Source of the DNA: Collybia mongolica
Taxonomy: Eukaryota > Basidiomycota > Agaricomycetes > Agaricales > Clitocybaceae
Direction of reading: 5' to 3'
Length of the DNA: 64,000 nucleotides
Assembly: GCA_013420905.1 (NCBI GenBank)
Contig: JAAXNY010000011.1
Span: forward strand, 1,798,001-1,862,000
Positions 47,286-56,862 of the stretch are shown here, in pieces. The stretch's first letter is position 1; every line of letters starts with the position of its first letter. The notes below the pieces were generated by a model. That model ran no database searches. It was not told the DNA's origin and worked only from the letters and a program-made list of their open reading frames with translations. The position numbers were made by a program, and so were the translations under genes.

Positions 47286-47750
47286 TGTTACGGCTGTTTA
47301 GGCCTTATCCTCTAGATCAATATGCTGAGTCGTTCGTTCGTTCTTAGACCGTTGACTTCTGTAAGTCCAACGTCTATTGACTCCCTCAATAGGGCTAAAG
47401 TCAGGTTATCGAGTTTATCTGATCAGAGATGCACTACCCCCTTCGTAAGGCGGATAGGATCGAGTTCGCGTCAAGAGAATAGATGAATAAGGTGAATTCA
47501 GCTAGGTCAAGCTAAAGAACTAGCTAAGCTAAACTACCTGTATATATACGTAGTAATCCGATAAGCGTCGTTTACGCTATTCGTTATAGATAAGGATTAG
47601 TAAGCTATCTAAGAAGATGAATAAGAAAGCTTAGTAACCATGAGAAAGAGAATGCATATATGGATGTCAAAGATAAGGTCAAGTGAGCGTCTGATAGTAA
47701 AGAAGAGAGAAAAGAAATGATGTGACGAAAGAATAGGGGAATTTGTAACA
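47286..47750 (-). repeat. 3' LTR of element A
   Basis: It is 465 bp, running TGTTACGG to TTTGTAACA on the plus strand, with TG...CA ends. It reads as identical to 53753-54217. Confidence 0.93.
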
Positions 47751-47769
47751 TTACCCCTCTTCTATCTCT
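47751..47769 (-). other. Polypurine tract of element A
   Basis: On the minus strand AGAGATAGAAGAGGGGTAA directly precedes the 3' LTR, the expected plus-strand DNA primer site. Confidence 0.7.
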
Positions 47770-47783
47770 AAAGCGTCCCAGCT

Positions 47784-48797
47784 TTAGAAGTCAATTGGCT
47801 CTCCCGACATGTTGGCAATGGCTTCTGGGAAGTCAAAGGGGTCGTCAATTCCATCATCTACATCCTCATATTCATCTCCAACCCGTCGCCAGCTTCGATG
47901 ATACCCTGCCGTCCTAGTTACTGGTCTTTCGGGACATTGGTCTCGTCGATGTCCCGGGGCTGGTTTGTAACATATTGGACAATATTGTTTTTCGCAGTGT
48001 ATTGATGAGTGTCCGAAGTTAAGGCATCTAGAGCATAACACGTTTTTGTAAATGATTGCGCGTTCCACTTGTGTGAGGTCGATTGGTTTCTCTCGACTTC
48101 CAACGTGATTAAGGGCGTTCATCGTGTATTTGATTGGTTTGAGGGTTTTCTTCTTCTTTATGACCGATTTTGTACCTTTTCGTCCTTCTAGATGTTTAAA
48201 TACTTCCTTGTTTTGAACCATGTCGTTTGGATCAGGGGTGGAATGTTGCGAGGATGGAGGGGATGGTTCGCGAAAAGGCGGGATTGGTAGTGGTGCGGGT
48301 TCGTAAATAGGAGAGTTGGGCACTGAAGGTGTTGGTGTTATCGGAGGGGATGTTTGTGTTTCTTTGTCACTTGTCGAAATATCTGTAGTCGATTCCGTAG
48401 GTGTCGACGGCGTGGACGTAGGTAATCGAATTCCGTCTTGAAGTAATGGGATTAAGTCTTCTAGAATTCGGAATTCTTGTGTGTTCGTCAGCTCGTCAGT
48501 GACTTGATCTAATGCTCGGCTGATATCCGCAGTTTGAGTGTACAATATATCCCTAATCTCTAAATATTTCCCAACTAATTCAATGAGTCGGTTATACGGT
48601 GGTTGATCAAACGCTTGGATCATTCTTTCACGGTGTTCTTCGTTCATGAACCATGATAAGAACTTTTGACTGCGTATGATTCTTGTGGCGATTTCGAGAC
48701 GTTCTTGGGATCCAATGTTGACAACAGGAGTGTCGGTAGGAGTGTTAAGAGGGGTGGCGGTGGCGATGTAAAGGTTGTTGGTGATGGGGGAAGACAT
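47784..48797 (-). CDS. ORF3 of element A: zinc-knuckle protein downstream of pol
   Basis: A 337-residue frame with its own ATG, starting 52 bp after the pol stop, in the place where an env gene would sit. Residues 30-130 are helical with a FLSWFMNEEHRERMIQAF segment. A Pro/Ser/Thr-rich linker (about 130-195) follows, then a basic stretch. Two knuckles close the protein: CSRCLNFGHSSIHC and a longer CPICYKPAPGHRRDQC form. The tail is acidic. There is no signal peptide or membrane helix, so it is not an envelope. It is preserved in copy B apart from decay. It resembles a second gag-like RNA-binding protein; its function is unknown. Confidence 0.85.
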   Translation of the reverse strand: MSSPITNNLYIATATPLNTPTDTPVVNIGSQERLEIATRIIRSQKFLSWFMNEEHRERMIQAFDQPPYNRLIELVGKYLEIRDILYTQTADISRALDQVTDELTNTQEFRILEDLIPLLQDGIRLPTSTPSTPTESTTDISTSDKETQTSPPITPTPSVPNSPIYEPAPLPIPPFREPSPPSSQHSTPDPNDMVQNKEVFKHLEGRKGTKSVIKKKKTLKPIKYTMNALNHVGSREKPIDLTQVERAIIYKNVLCSRCLNFGHSSIHCEKQYCPICYKPAPGHRRDQCPERPVTRTAGYHRSWRRVGDEYEDVDDGIDDPFDFPEAIANMSGEPIDF

Positions 48798-48849
48798 TGT
48801 TTGTATGAGCTTTGAAATTCGTTGAGAGCGATGAGAGATGATAGTCTGT

Positions 48850-51800
48850 TTAGAGGCGATGTAGCTTCTGGTAAGATTGAAGGATTGTTTGAGCCCTTTT
48901 TAAATGACTTTCAGGTTCCCATGTGTTGTGCGCGGATGAGTAATCTTTCCATTTCACGAGGTATTGAAAGCCTCGGCCTCGTTGTCGGTGATTAATAATC
49001 CCTTCCACTTCGTATTCTTCTTCTTGATTCACAAGATCCGGTGGTGGTTCTAAGAAGTTTGGTCCGTGGGTGTCGGTTTCTTTGTATGGTGTGAGGAGTG
49101 ATGCATGAAACACGGGATGAATCTTCCATTGTGATGGAAGTTCTAGTCTGTATGTCACTGGTCCGAGGACTTCTCGGATTTTGAAGGGTCCTTCTCTTTT
49201 TGGTGCTAATTTCTTCGATGGGTAAGGAATTCGAAGATTTGTTCCTTCTAACCAAACGTATTCTCCTTGTTTGAACGGAGTGAAACCTCGTGTTGTCCTT
49301 TCTGCGACTTTTCTTCTCGCTAAATCATGTGCGGCCATAGCTTCTTCTCGGGCTTTGTTAAGCTCAATCATTCGTTGTTCTACACTCGGAACATTCGTCT
49401 TCTGGAATGCTGATGGAATCGCTTGGGGTTCGTATCCCATCATCAAGAAGAATGGAGATTTCTTTGTAGTGGAATGATTTTTTTGATTATGCGCGAATTC
49501 TGCGATTGAGTTAAGTTCTTTCCATATTGCCGGATTGTTCTGACAGAACATGCGGAAGTAGATTTCGAGCTCTTGGTTTAATCTCTCCGTTTCTCCATCT
49601 GTTTGTGGATGATATGCTGTGCTCATTACGAGTTTGATTCCAAGGAGTTTTCCTAGTTCTTTGAAAACTTTTGCTGCAAATTGAGGGCCTCGATCCGATA
49701 GAAAAGTGTCAGGTAATCCGAATCTTTTGTAAACGTGTTCCAGATAAAGATTTGCCGTTCCTAAAGCATCGATCGTTTTAGTGCAAGGGATAGAAATTAC
49801 CCCTTTCGTAAGGCCATGATCTACCACGACCATGAGGCTATCTTTCCCATCGTTTTCTGGAAGGTCTGTGATGAAATCGGCTGTGACAAATGAAAATGGT
49901 CTCGGTTCTCCGTTTGTTGCGATCGGTATCAATCCGGGTTTTGTTGGATGTGTGTTGACTTTCATTTGTTGACATGTGGCGCAACCGTCAACATAATTTT
50001 TTATAAACACTCCCATACCTGGCCACCAGTATTCTCGACTGATCAATTCCTGTGTCTTATATTGGCCTGGATGTCCTCCTGGTTTCGTGTCGTGATATCT
50101 TCGCACTATTTCTTTCCGTAATTTTGCATCCGGTCCTACATAGCATCTGTTTTTGAAAAACAGAAGTCCGTCTTCAAATTTCCAATCCGATAAGTTTGAT
50201 TTAATCGGTGGCGTCCCTGTTTCCTTTAATGCTTCGATTGATTTTGCGAACAAATCATCTTCTTCAACTGATTTCTTCAGATCTTCTTGTAATCCTATAT
50301 CAATCATTTTGATGAAGATATCATCTGGCAATAAAATCCGATCTTCGTTATCTGTGTCTTCTGTATTGACGTAATCTGATCTTCTTGATAAGGCATCAGA
50401 TTGTATCATCCGTGTTCCGGGTGTATGCACGAGTTTAAGATCGAATTGTGATAGGAAAAGGCTCCATCCTGCCTGTCGTCGGTTTAATTTTTGTGCCGTT
50501 CGGAAATACGTTAAGTTTTTGTGATCGGATAGAATTACTGTTGGGAATTGTGATCCTTCGAGGTAATGTCTCCATGTCTTCAAGGCTCGAATGATGCCTA
50601 ATAGTTCTCTATCGTAGATCTCGTAATTTCGTTCGGTTTCTGTGAATGAATGTGAAATATATCCACATGGGTGCCATTCTCCGTTATCATTTTGTTGTCT
50701 TAATACCGCGCCTGTGGCCCATTTCGAAGCATCTGATTCAATGTGGAATGGTTTCTTCTTATCTGGCATCATAAGGACTGGTGATTTCAAGAATTTCTGT
50801 TTTAGACCATCGAATGCTTCTTGACATTCTTGTGTCCATTTCCATTCGACGTCTTTTCTTGTCAAATTCGTTAATGGTCTGCTGAGTTCGGCGTAATGTC
50901 CAATGAATTTTCGATAAAAGTTTGCGAATCCAAGGAATGATCGGACTTGTTTTACTGTTGTTGGTGCTGGCCAATCTGCAATTCCTGCCAATTTAGTCGG
51001 TTCCATACCTATCTCGTTTTCTCTGATGACTAGTCCGAGATATTCAAGTTCCGTGGCTTCGAATACGCATTTGTCCAGATTCAGATACAAATCGTTTTCC
51101 TTCAATTTGTCCAAGACTTTAAGGGTTTTTCTTCGCAAATCATCGATGTTGTCGGAGGAAATAAGGATGTCGTCCATATAGATCAGAATCCATCCTTCGT
51201 CGATCTCAATTGCGTAGATATCGTTCATCATGTTTTGGAACGTTGCCGGCGAATTGCATAGACCGAAAAACATAACAAGGGGTTCGAATAATCCCCTGTT
51301 CGTTTTAAATGCCGCTTTCCATTCATCGCCTTCTTTGATCCGGACGTTATTATATCCCCATCGTAAATCCAACTTTGTGAAGTATTTTGCCCCTTTAAGT
51401 TTATCGAGAAGCTCCCCTACAAGTGGCAAAGGGTATGCGTTCTTAATAGTTCCTTCGTTTAGTCTTCTATAATCTTGGGTTGGCCGAAGTTTTGTCGAGT
51501 CTTTCTTTGATACAAAGAAGAAAGGTGATGCTTGTGGGGATTTCGACGGTCGAATGTATCCTTTTCGCATGTTTTCATCAATAAACTCGTCTAGTTTTCC
51601 TTGTTCCGCTGGGCTGATGGGGTAGATTTTACAATCTTTTGGGATAAAATCGGGTTTAAGATCTATCGCATGGTCCCATGATCGTCGTGTTGGCATCCTT
51701 TCCGAATTTGTTTTGTCAAATAATGACGCGTATTCTCGATAGAATTCTGGTAACGTCTTCTTTGGTTTCTGGTCTTCGATTTCTGCTTTATGTTCTAGTT

Positions 51801-52455
51801 CCTGTGATATTGATGTTTTCGCCTGTATCCAAATGGATTCTTCTTCATCATCTTCTGAGTCGATGTATGTCCTGAGTAGATTGATTTCAGGTTCATCATC
51901 TTCTTCATTGATTTCTAAAAGAATCGGCTGCCAATCTTCAAGGGGTTGATTCCTTGGGATTTCTTCCAGGTATTCTTCCTGTATTTCTATTGCCGTTGCC
52001 TTGGGGTATTGCCGTGTTAATTTCATTTGTCGGATTTCCAGGTTTCTTCGGATTGCTTCCGAAAGGACTCCTTTCTTGATGCTTGATCCAAAGTCGAGTG
52101 TTCCTTTCTCCCAGTCAATCTTGGGGTTGTGCCGTTTTAACCATGGTAATCCTAAAATGATATTTTCTTTTCCTAGTCCGCTGACGAGTAATCGGATTCG
52201 GATTTCTTCGTCTCCGATTCGGATTTTGGTCCATACACAATCAGTGATGTTTCCTGATTGGTTCTTTGTGCCGTCTACGTTTCTAACCGAATATGATTTC
52301 CTTAATGGGGTTGTCTTTATCCCGTTTTCTTCGACAAATGCTTTGTCAATGAAAATTCCTCCAGCTCCACAATCGATTAATCCGATTGCTTGGGTTTCGA
52401 CGTTTTTCTGTTCTTCAATCACCGTAATTGGAATAGATAACGATTGTCGATTCAT
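48850..52455 (-). CDS. pol of element A (protease, RT, RNase H, integrase, chromodomain)
   Basis: A 1,201-residue polyprotein with its own ATG. The aspartic protease carries DCGAGG at 28-33. RT spans about 240-470 with the YMDD box near 425. RNase H spans about 520-650 with [11 protein letters not shown] and SDHKNLTYF. The integrase has an HHCC zinc region near 785-830 (YVDGCATCQQMK), a core beginning TADFITDLP, then SDRGPQFAA and TDGETERLNQE. The C-terminal chromodomain (about 1,140-1,195) has YLVKWKDYSSAHNTWEPE. The chromodomain marks this as a chromovirus and may steer insertion to heterochromatin. All catalytic residues seem intact. Pol is not fused to gag. Confidence 0.95.
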   Translation of the reverse strand: MNRQSLSIPITVIEEQKNVETQAIGLIDCGAGGIFIDKAFVEENGIKTTPLRKSYSVRNVDGTKNQSGNITDCVWTKIRIGDEEIRIRLLVSGLGKENIILGLPWLKRHNPKIDWEKGTLDFGSSIKKGVLSEAIRRNLEIRQMKLTRQYPKATAIEIQEEYLEEIPRNQPLEDWQPILLEINEEDDEPEINLLRTYIDSEDDEEESIWIQAKTSISQELEHKAEIEDQKPKKTLPEFYREYASLFDKTNSERMPTRRSWDHAIDLKPDFIPKDCKIYPISPAEQGKLDEFIDENMRKGYIRPSKSPQASPFFFVSKKDSTKLRPTQDYRRLNEGTIKNAYPLPLVGELLDKLKGAKYFTKLDLRWGYNNVRIKEGDEWKAAFKTNRGLFEPLVMFFGLCNSPATFQNMMNDIYAIEIDEGWILIYMDDILISSDNIDDLRRKTLKVLDKLKENDLYLNLDKCVFEATELEYLGLVIRENEIGMEPTKLAGIADWPAPTTVKQVRSFLGFANFYRKFIGHYAELSRPLTNLTRKDVEWKWTQECQEAFDGLKQKFLKSPVLMMPDKKKPFHIESDASKWATGAVLRQQNDNGEWHPCGYISHSFTETERNYEIYDRELLGIIRALKTWRHYLEGSQFPTVILSDHKNLTYFRTAQKLNRRQAGWSLFLSQFDLKLVHTPGTRMIQSDALSRRSDYVNTEDTDNEDRILLPDDIFIKMIDIGLQEDLKKSVEEDDLFAKSIEALKETGTPPIKSNLSDWKFEDGLLFFKNRCYVGPDAKLRKEIVRRYHDTKPGGHPGQYKTQELISREYWWPGMGVFIKNYVDGCATCQQMKVNTHPTKPGLIPIATNGEPRPFSFVTADFITDLPENDGKDSLMVVVDHGLTKGVISIPCTKTIDALGTANLYLEHVYKRFGLPDTFLSDRGPQFAAKVFKELGKLLGIKLVMSTAYHPQTDGETERLNQELEIYFRMFCQNNPAIWKELNSIAEFAHNQKNHSTTKKSPFFLMMGYEPQAIPSAFQKTNVPSVEQRMIELNKAREEAMAAHDLARRKVAERTTRGFTPFKQGEYVWLEGTNLRIPYPSKKLAPKREGPFKIREVLGPVTYRLELPSQWKIHPVFHASLLTPYKETDTHGPNFLEPPPDLVNQEEEYEVEGIINHRQRGRGFQYLVKWKDYSSAHNTWEPESHLKRAQTILQSYQKLHRL

Positions 52456-52529
52456 TTCTCCTAGTATTACAGGTGATAGTGTTACTGAAAAGATTTCGGC
52501 AGGTACTGACGTCGATTCAGTCCGCCGCT

Positions 52530-53687
52530 TTAAAAACCCTCATCTTCCATATTCTTTAGGGCTACTTCTTTCTCTTCTTCGTCTAGCTCTGCCATTAGTG
52601 CTCGGATTTTCATATAGGCATCTTTGCCTTTCATCGGTATCTTCTGTTCTTCCTTCCTTTGTGTTTGAGGAATTGATCCTCCTGTTTTGTGGTCTGATGC
52701 TCGATGTCCAAATTTGTGACATTCGAAGCATAGTCCTCGTTTCATATGCTCATCCCTTTCTTGGATGGTTAATCGATCAATGTCCATCGCGTTTGGATCT
52801 CGACTGTTATTCGGAACGTATTTGGGATTATTATTTCGTTGGAAATTATATTTCTTTCCGGTGTTTCCTCCCGTCGTTTTTCCGGTGTTTCCTTTGATGC
52901 GTGCTACAATCGATTTTGCACGTCTGTACTGAGTGTCAAATATGGACGCCTTTTCATACCAACCCTTGATGGTGGTCGGTGGGTTGTCCATTGTTAAGAT
53001 TTTCTGCATCAAAGAAGGAGGTATTCCTTCCATGAAGTATTTGACAAGTGCTTCACTTTCTGTAATCTTGCTTTCTGATGCGGCTGATTTAAATTCAGCG
53101 ATGTAGTCGTCTGCAGTCATGTTTCTTGACATGCGCAGTGTCTTCAAGGTTTGTCTAGCGTCTCCTGCCTCATCTGGAGTAGAGAACGCTTCTTCAACTG
53201 TTGTCATAAATGTTGTGAAAGTTCCTGGGTGATCGCTGTTTTCTCCATACCAGGACTTTTTCCATGGTCCTGCTGTTCCTCCCTTCATGTACGAAAGTAC
53301 ATAGAGGATCTTTTTCCAATCTGTATCGTAGATTCTGTCGTTTGCTTGCAAATACATTTTGCAATCAAGGACGAAGTCCTTTGTCATTCTTCGATTTCCA
53401 TCGAAGATGTTCGGTGAGCTAAGTTTAATTTCGGTGGTTCTTCGCTCGTCTGCCATTTCTATGTCTGAGTCTGGTGGTATCGGGGAATTCGGTGGTTCGG
53501 GTTTCGGTTTCTCTGGTTCCTTTCCTTTGGAACTTTCTGCTTTTGGTTGTCTCGGCGTGGTGGGCGTTTCTGTTTGTGTGACTATTACAAGTCTTGGTTG
53601 TTCTTCCGCGTCTTGGAAGTCTTCGCTGCTGATTGCGCTTTGTCTGCTGCTGCTTCTGCTACTTTCACTGCTGCTCGCAGGTTTCAA
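52530..53687 (-). CDS. gag of element A
   Basis: The open frame covers 385 codons to the stop at 52530, and extends a further 17 or so codons upstream to a stop in the PBS. The first in-frame ATG is at 53456, giving about 308 residues, so initiation is unclear. The N-terminus is Ser/Glu/Pro-rich. A capsid-like region (about residues 90-230) has SSPNIFDGN, VLDCKMYLQAND, GPWKKSWYGE and a TADDYIAEF helix. A CCHC knuckle CFECHKFGHRASDH lies near residue 325, with His at the fourth position. The C-terminus is acidic. The product would package element RNA in virus-like particles. It is followed 74 bp later by pol in another frame. Confidence 0.88.
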   Translation of the reverse strand: MKPASSSESSRSSSRQSAISSEDFQDAEEQPRLVIVTQTETPTTPRQPKAESSKGKEPEKPKPEPPNSPIPPDSDIEMADERRTTEIKLSSPNIFDGNRRMTKDFVLDCKMYLQANDRIYDTDWKKILYVLSYMKGGTAGPWKKSWYGENSDHPGTFTTFMTTVEEAFSTPDEAGDARQTLKTLRMSRNMTADDYIAEFKSAASESKITESEALVKYFMEGIPPSLMQKILTMDNPPTTIKGWYEKASIFDTQYRRAKSIVARIKGNTGKTTGGNTGKKYNFQRNNNPKYVPNNSRDPNAMDIDRLTIQERDEHMKRGLCFECHKFGHRASDHKTGGSIPQTQRKEEQKIPMKGKDAYMKIRALMAELDEEEKEVALKNMEDEGF

Positions 53688-53740
53688 TCCGTATCGTGGT
53701 GCCGTTGCGTCTGAACCTTTATAGGTTGACGGTTCTGATC

Positions 53741-53750
53741 AGCTTGACCT
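53741..53750 (-). other. Primer-binding site of element A (self-priming type)
   Basis: On the minus strand AGGTCAAGCT begins two bases after the LTR. It lacks the TGG expected for a tRNA 3' end, but is the exact complement of AGCTTGACCT inside the LTR (53971-53980), just downstream of the TATA box. Confidence 0.65.
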
Positions 53751-53752
53751 TT

Positions 53753-54217
53753 TGTTACGGCTGTTTAGGCCTTATCCTCTAGATCAATATGCTGAGTCGT
53801 TCGTTCGTTCTTAGACCGTTGACTTCTGTAAGTCCAACGTCTATTGACTCCCTCAATAGGGCTAAAGTCAGGTTATCGAGTTTATCTGATCAGAGATGCA
53901 CTACCCCCTTCGTAAGGCGGATAGGATCGAGTTCGCGTCAAGAGAATAGATGAATAAGGTGAATTCAGCTAGGTCAAGCTAAAGAACTAGCTAAGCTAAA
54001 CTACCTGTATATATACGTAGTAATCCGATAAGCGTCGTTTACGCTATTCGTTATAGATAAGGATTAGTAAGCTATCTAAGAAGATGAATAAGAAAGCTTA
54101 GTAACCATGAGAAAGAGAATGCATATATGGATGTCAAAGATAAGGTCAAGTGAGCGTCTGATAGTAAAGAAGAGAGAAAAGAAATGATGTGACGAAAGAA
54201 TAGGGGAATTTGTAACA
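53753..54217 (-). repeat. 5' LTR of element A
   Basis: It is 465 bp, reading as identical to the 3' LTR. Transcription runs leftward on the minus strand. Confidence 0.93.
54007..54016 (-). promoter_or_regulatory. TATA box of element A 5' LTR
   Basis: GTATATATAC sits about 27-36 bases upstream (minus strand) of the AGCTTGACCT sequence at 53971-53980. That puts the likely RNA 5' end at the sequence complementary to the primer-binding site. Confidence 0.6.
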
Positions 54218-54222
54218 CTAAC

Positions 54223-55589
54223 CAGATGTGTGTAAGGTGAGTGCATATGTGCCCCACATCTAGTTGCTCAGATATACTTTGTTCTATTGTATATGTACCT
54301 ATATGCTGCTGTATACCTTGAGACTACCTTGGTATAACTCTATCTACCTTGTGATATGTTCTTATTCCTTTTACAAAGAATATACCAAATAGTTAAATCA
54401 CTAAGGAAGTAATATTGATCCAAATGCCTACTTGGGTGGAGTGGTCCAACACACTGTGTGGCAGGTACTCATTCTTTATTTCTTTTCTTAGGAGAAATAA
54501 GTCCATTCCACATTCAGGAAGTTGTAAATGACTAGAAACAATGTAGATGATAGTTTATAGAGGTCATGTGACCATGGGAAAATGTTACCAAGTAAACAAG
54601 CAATGCCTGTGCACAAAGCCCAATGCCATAGCTTGCCTGGTTATGGAGAAAACACAAAAACCATCAGAACTAACTTTTACCAGGATCATGTATACTAAAT
54701 AATTATTCAGATTGTTGTCATGTATTTGGTATACTTATATGGTGGAATAGATCATGTGACATATGTCAATAAATAGAGAAATCAATTTTATTTGTATTTC
54801 AGGTAAATATAGTAGTTGTTGTTGATTATTCCAATGTTTAGTGTAATTTCCCACAGGGGTCATGTTTGGTCATGGTCATTGTTGTTATAAGATGTTTGTT
54901 CACCCCTGGCATAACACACAGACCTTCAAAACTAGCTGAATCTGGACATTTCTGATATTTCGCTCAAAATAGACCGTGGGAAAAATATACTCAACAAGGC
55001 AATTGTAGAGCCATGTTTGTACATTCCAAACATATAAAAACAAACTTAATAGCTTTACTGGTGATAGAGAAAAACACAAAATAAATTTTGAAACACAACA
55101 CTTTGAAATATTAGATATGTGTAATTTTGATGGCATCTATCAAAAGCATTATATAAGCATCCCAAATACATGCAAATTATGTCACAATACTTTGTATTTG
55201 TGGAGAAATGCTGTAAGAAAATTGTTGTTAATAATGTGATTTGGAAGGGTACAAACAACTACAAACACATATAAATAAACACATCATGTATTCCTTTACA
55301 ATATCTAGTAGTAGCATGTCCATCAGCTTTGTATTTGCTGAGATAAGTATCATCTATATTGTGGGAAATTTCTTTAGTATTATTGTTTGTTTGGCCAGAT
55401 GTGTGGTGAAATGATATGCATACAGTATTCATTTACAATATGTAGCAAGAAATTTGTTGTTGATGAGGTTTAGAAAAATAAAAACAAATACAAACACCTA
55501 CAAATATATACATAAGGTACTACTTCACCATATCTGATACTAGCAATTTAAATTACATCCATAGGCCTTGTTGTTGTTGAGATATGCAA
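54223..55589. other. Element X, middle non-coding arm
   Basis: AT-rich, no gene recognised. The stretch at 55470-55594 resembles 56295-56430. Confidence 0.5.
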
Positions 55590-55594
55590 TGAAT

Positions 55595-56155
55595 TGTAAG
55601 GGGAACACCCTTACCGACTCTGTTTTCCATTTTCCGACAACATTCCCGACCATACGAACGTTCGGGAACGCTCCCCAGTCCCGATCCCCATTCCCGACTG
55701 TAGTCACCGACTACTTTACCGACAAGTCGTTACCGACAACAACCCGAGTCGAACCGACTCACCCACTCACTCACACCACACTCGCTACCACCCCGCTCCC
55801 TTTACCGACTCTCGTTAGACGTTTCCGAACGCGGACGCGGGCGCGGCTTGTCAGGATCACTGCAGCGCGCCCACGTGATCCTTTACCGACAACGCGTGCC
55901 CTCGTACCGTCCCGGGAACGTGTAGTTAATGTAGGAACATCATATATAGCCTGTACACCTGGCTGGAGGACCCTTAGAGAATTCTCTTAGGATCCCCTCC
56001 ACCAGGTGAGTAGTACATATGTCGTACAAGTGAATACATCATCTTAGGATCCCCTCCACCAGCTCCGAGTTAGAATTCCCGACCCCGACCTCCGTCACTC
56101 GGTAATCGTCGTCGGACTCTGCACAACTCAGTAACCCGGCGGAGTTGCCCTTACA
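55595..56155. repeat. Solo LTR inside element X
   Basis: It is 561 bp with TG...CA ends (TGTAAGGGGAAC to GCCCTTACA) and a perfect 5-bp target duplication TGAAT (55590-55594 and 56156-56160). It is GC-rich and CpG-rich, unlike the surrounding AT-rich X sequence. Paired CTTAGGATCCCCTCCACCAG motifs occur internally, structurally like the C LTR. It is probably the remnant of LTR-LTR recombination. Confidence 0.85.
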
Positions 56156-56450
56156 TGAATGATTTATATTGTGGGAAGTTTGATGTTATTGTTTGTTTGG
56201 CTAGCTGTGTGGCAAAGTCATATACTTGATATTGATTTGTAACATGCTTGTAGTGAGAGAGCTGCTTTTGATCATGATGTTTGAAGGTGTACAAACAAAT
56301 ACAAATACATAGAAACATCTACATTGCGTAGCCCCTCACCATATCTAGTAGTAGCAATTTAAATTGCATCCATAGGTCTTGTCATTCTTGAGATATGCAA
56401 TGTTTTGTATTGTGGGAAAAGTTTGACCCAAAGCGGAACAAGTGTCTTGT

Positions 56451-56518
56451 AATCGTGCTTACGTTTGTCAACTACGCTGTTAGAGCTAACAGCGTAGTTG
56501 ACAAACGTAAGCATGATT
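56451..56518. repeat. Near-perfect 68-bp hairpin
   Basis: Two 33-bp arms (56451-56483 and 56486-56518) pair with one mismatch, a G/A difference, across a 2-base loop. The arm includes ACGTTTGTCAACTACGCTG. Confidence 0.85.
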
Positions 56519-56845
56519 ATGCAGTGGGCAGTTATTAATTAATTCTTGAGATATCCCAAGAAAAAGACCAATTAACTCGAATTTATATTATTAAATGCAG
56601 CTTGTGTTAGCAGTTGCCTTTTTCGCTCGAAATCCGCGCGTCGGCTAATTTAGATTCCCACAGTTAGAAAAATATTTCCACGACTACAAAGTCTTACTGA
56701 TGTACTTCAAAAACTTTACTGATCATGTTCTAATGAAATCTCGGAACACTTCAAACTTACTAACCGTGGGAAAAACAACACTGGATCTTGTTGGGTACGC
56801 TGAATTTTCCCCGCAAACCCAGGATGATGAACGAGTTACTTATGT

Positions 56846-56862
56846 AAACATAAGGACTCGTA
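56846..56862 (-). repeat. Right inverted repeat of element X
   Basis: AAACATAAGGACTCGTA abuts the right-hand ACTTG duplication. Confidence 0.65.

Larger units (their letters stand above)
47286..54217 (-). mobile_element. Intact Ty3/gypsy chromovirus-type retrotransposon A
   Basis: A 6,932-bp minus-strand element with two 465-bp LTRs and the target duplication CTAAC (47281-47285 and 54218-54222). The LTRs read as identical by eye. It encodes gag, pol with a C-terminal chromodomain, and a third zinc-knuckle frame, all open. Identical LTRs mean a very recent insertion, so it may be active. It lies inside the left and right arms of element X. Confidence 0.95.
45547..56862. mobile_element. Large non-coding element X inside gypsy B gag
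   Basis: X is flanked by the 5-bp direct repeat ACTTG (45542-45546 and 56863-56867), and removing it restores the B gag frame. It spans 11.3 kb including two later insertions (gypsy A and a solo LTR); about 3.8 kb is its own sequence. That sequence is AT-rich, without recognisable genes, and has internal similarity between 55470-55594 and 56295-56430. A 17-bp inverted repeat lies at the right end and 24 bp inside the left end. The superfamily is unknown. Confidence 0.7.

Noticed and set aside
47784..48797. ORF3 of element A as an envelope gene
   Set aside because: It has no signal peptide, membrane helix or furin-like site, and its zinc knuckles point to RNA binding.
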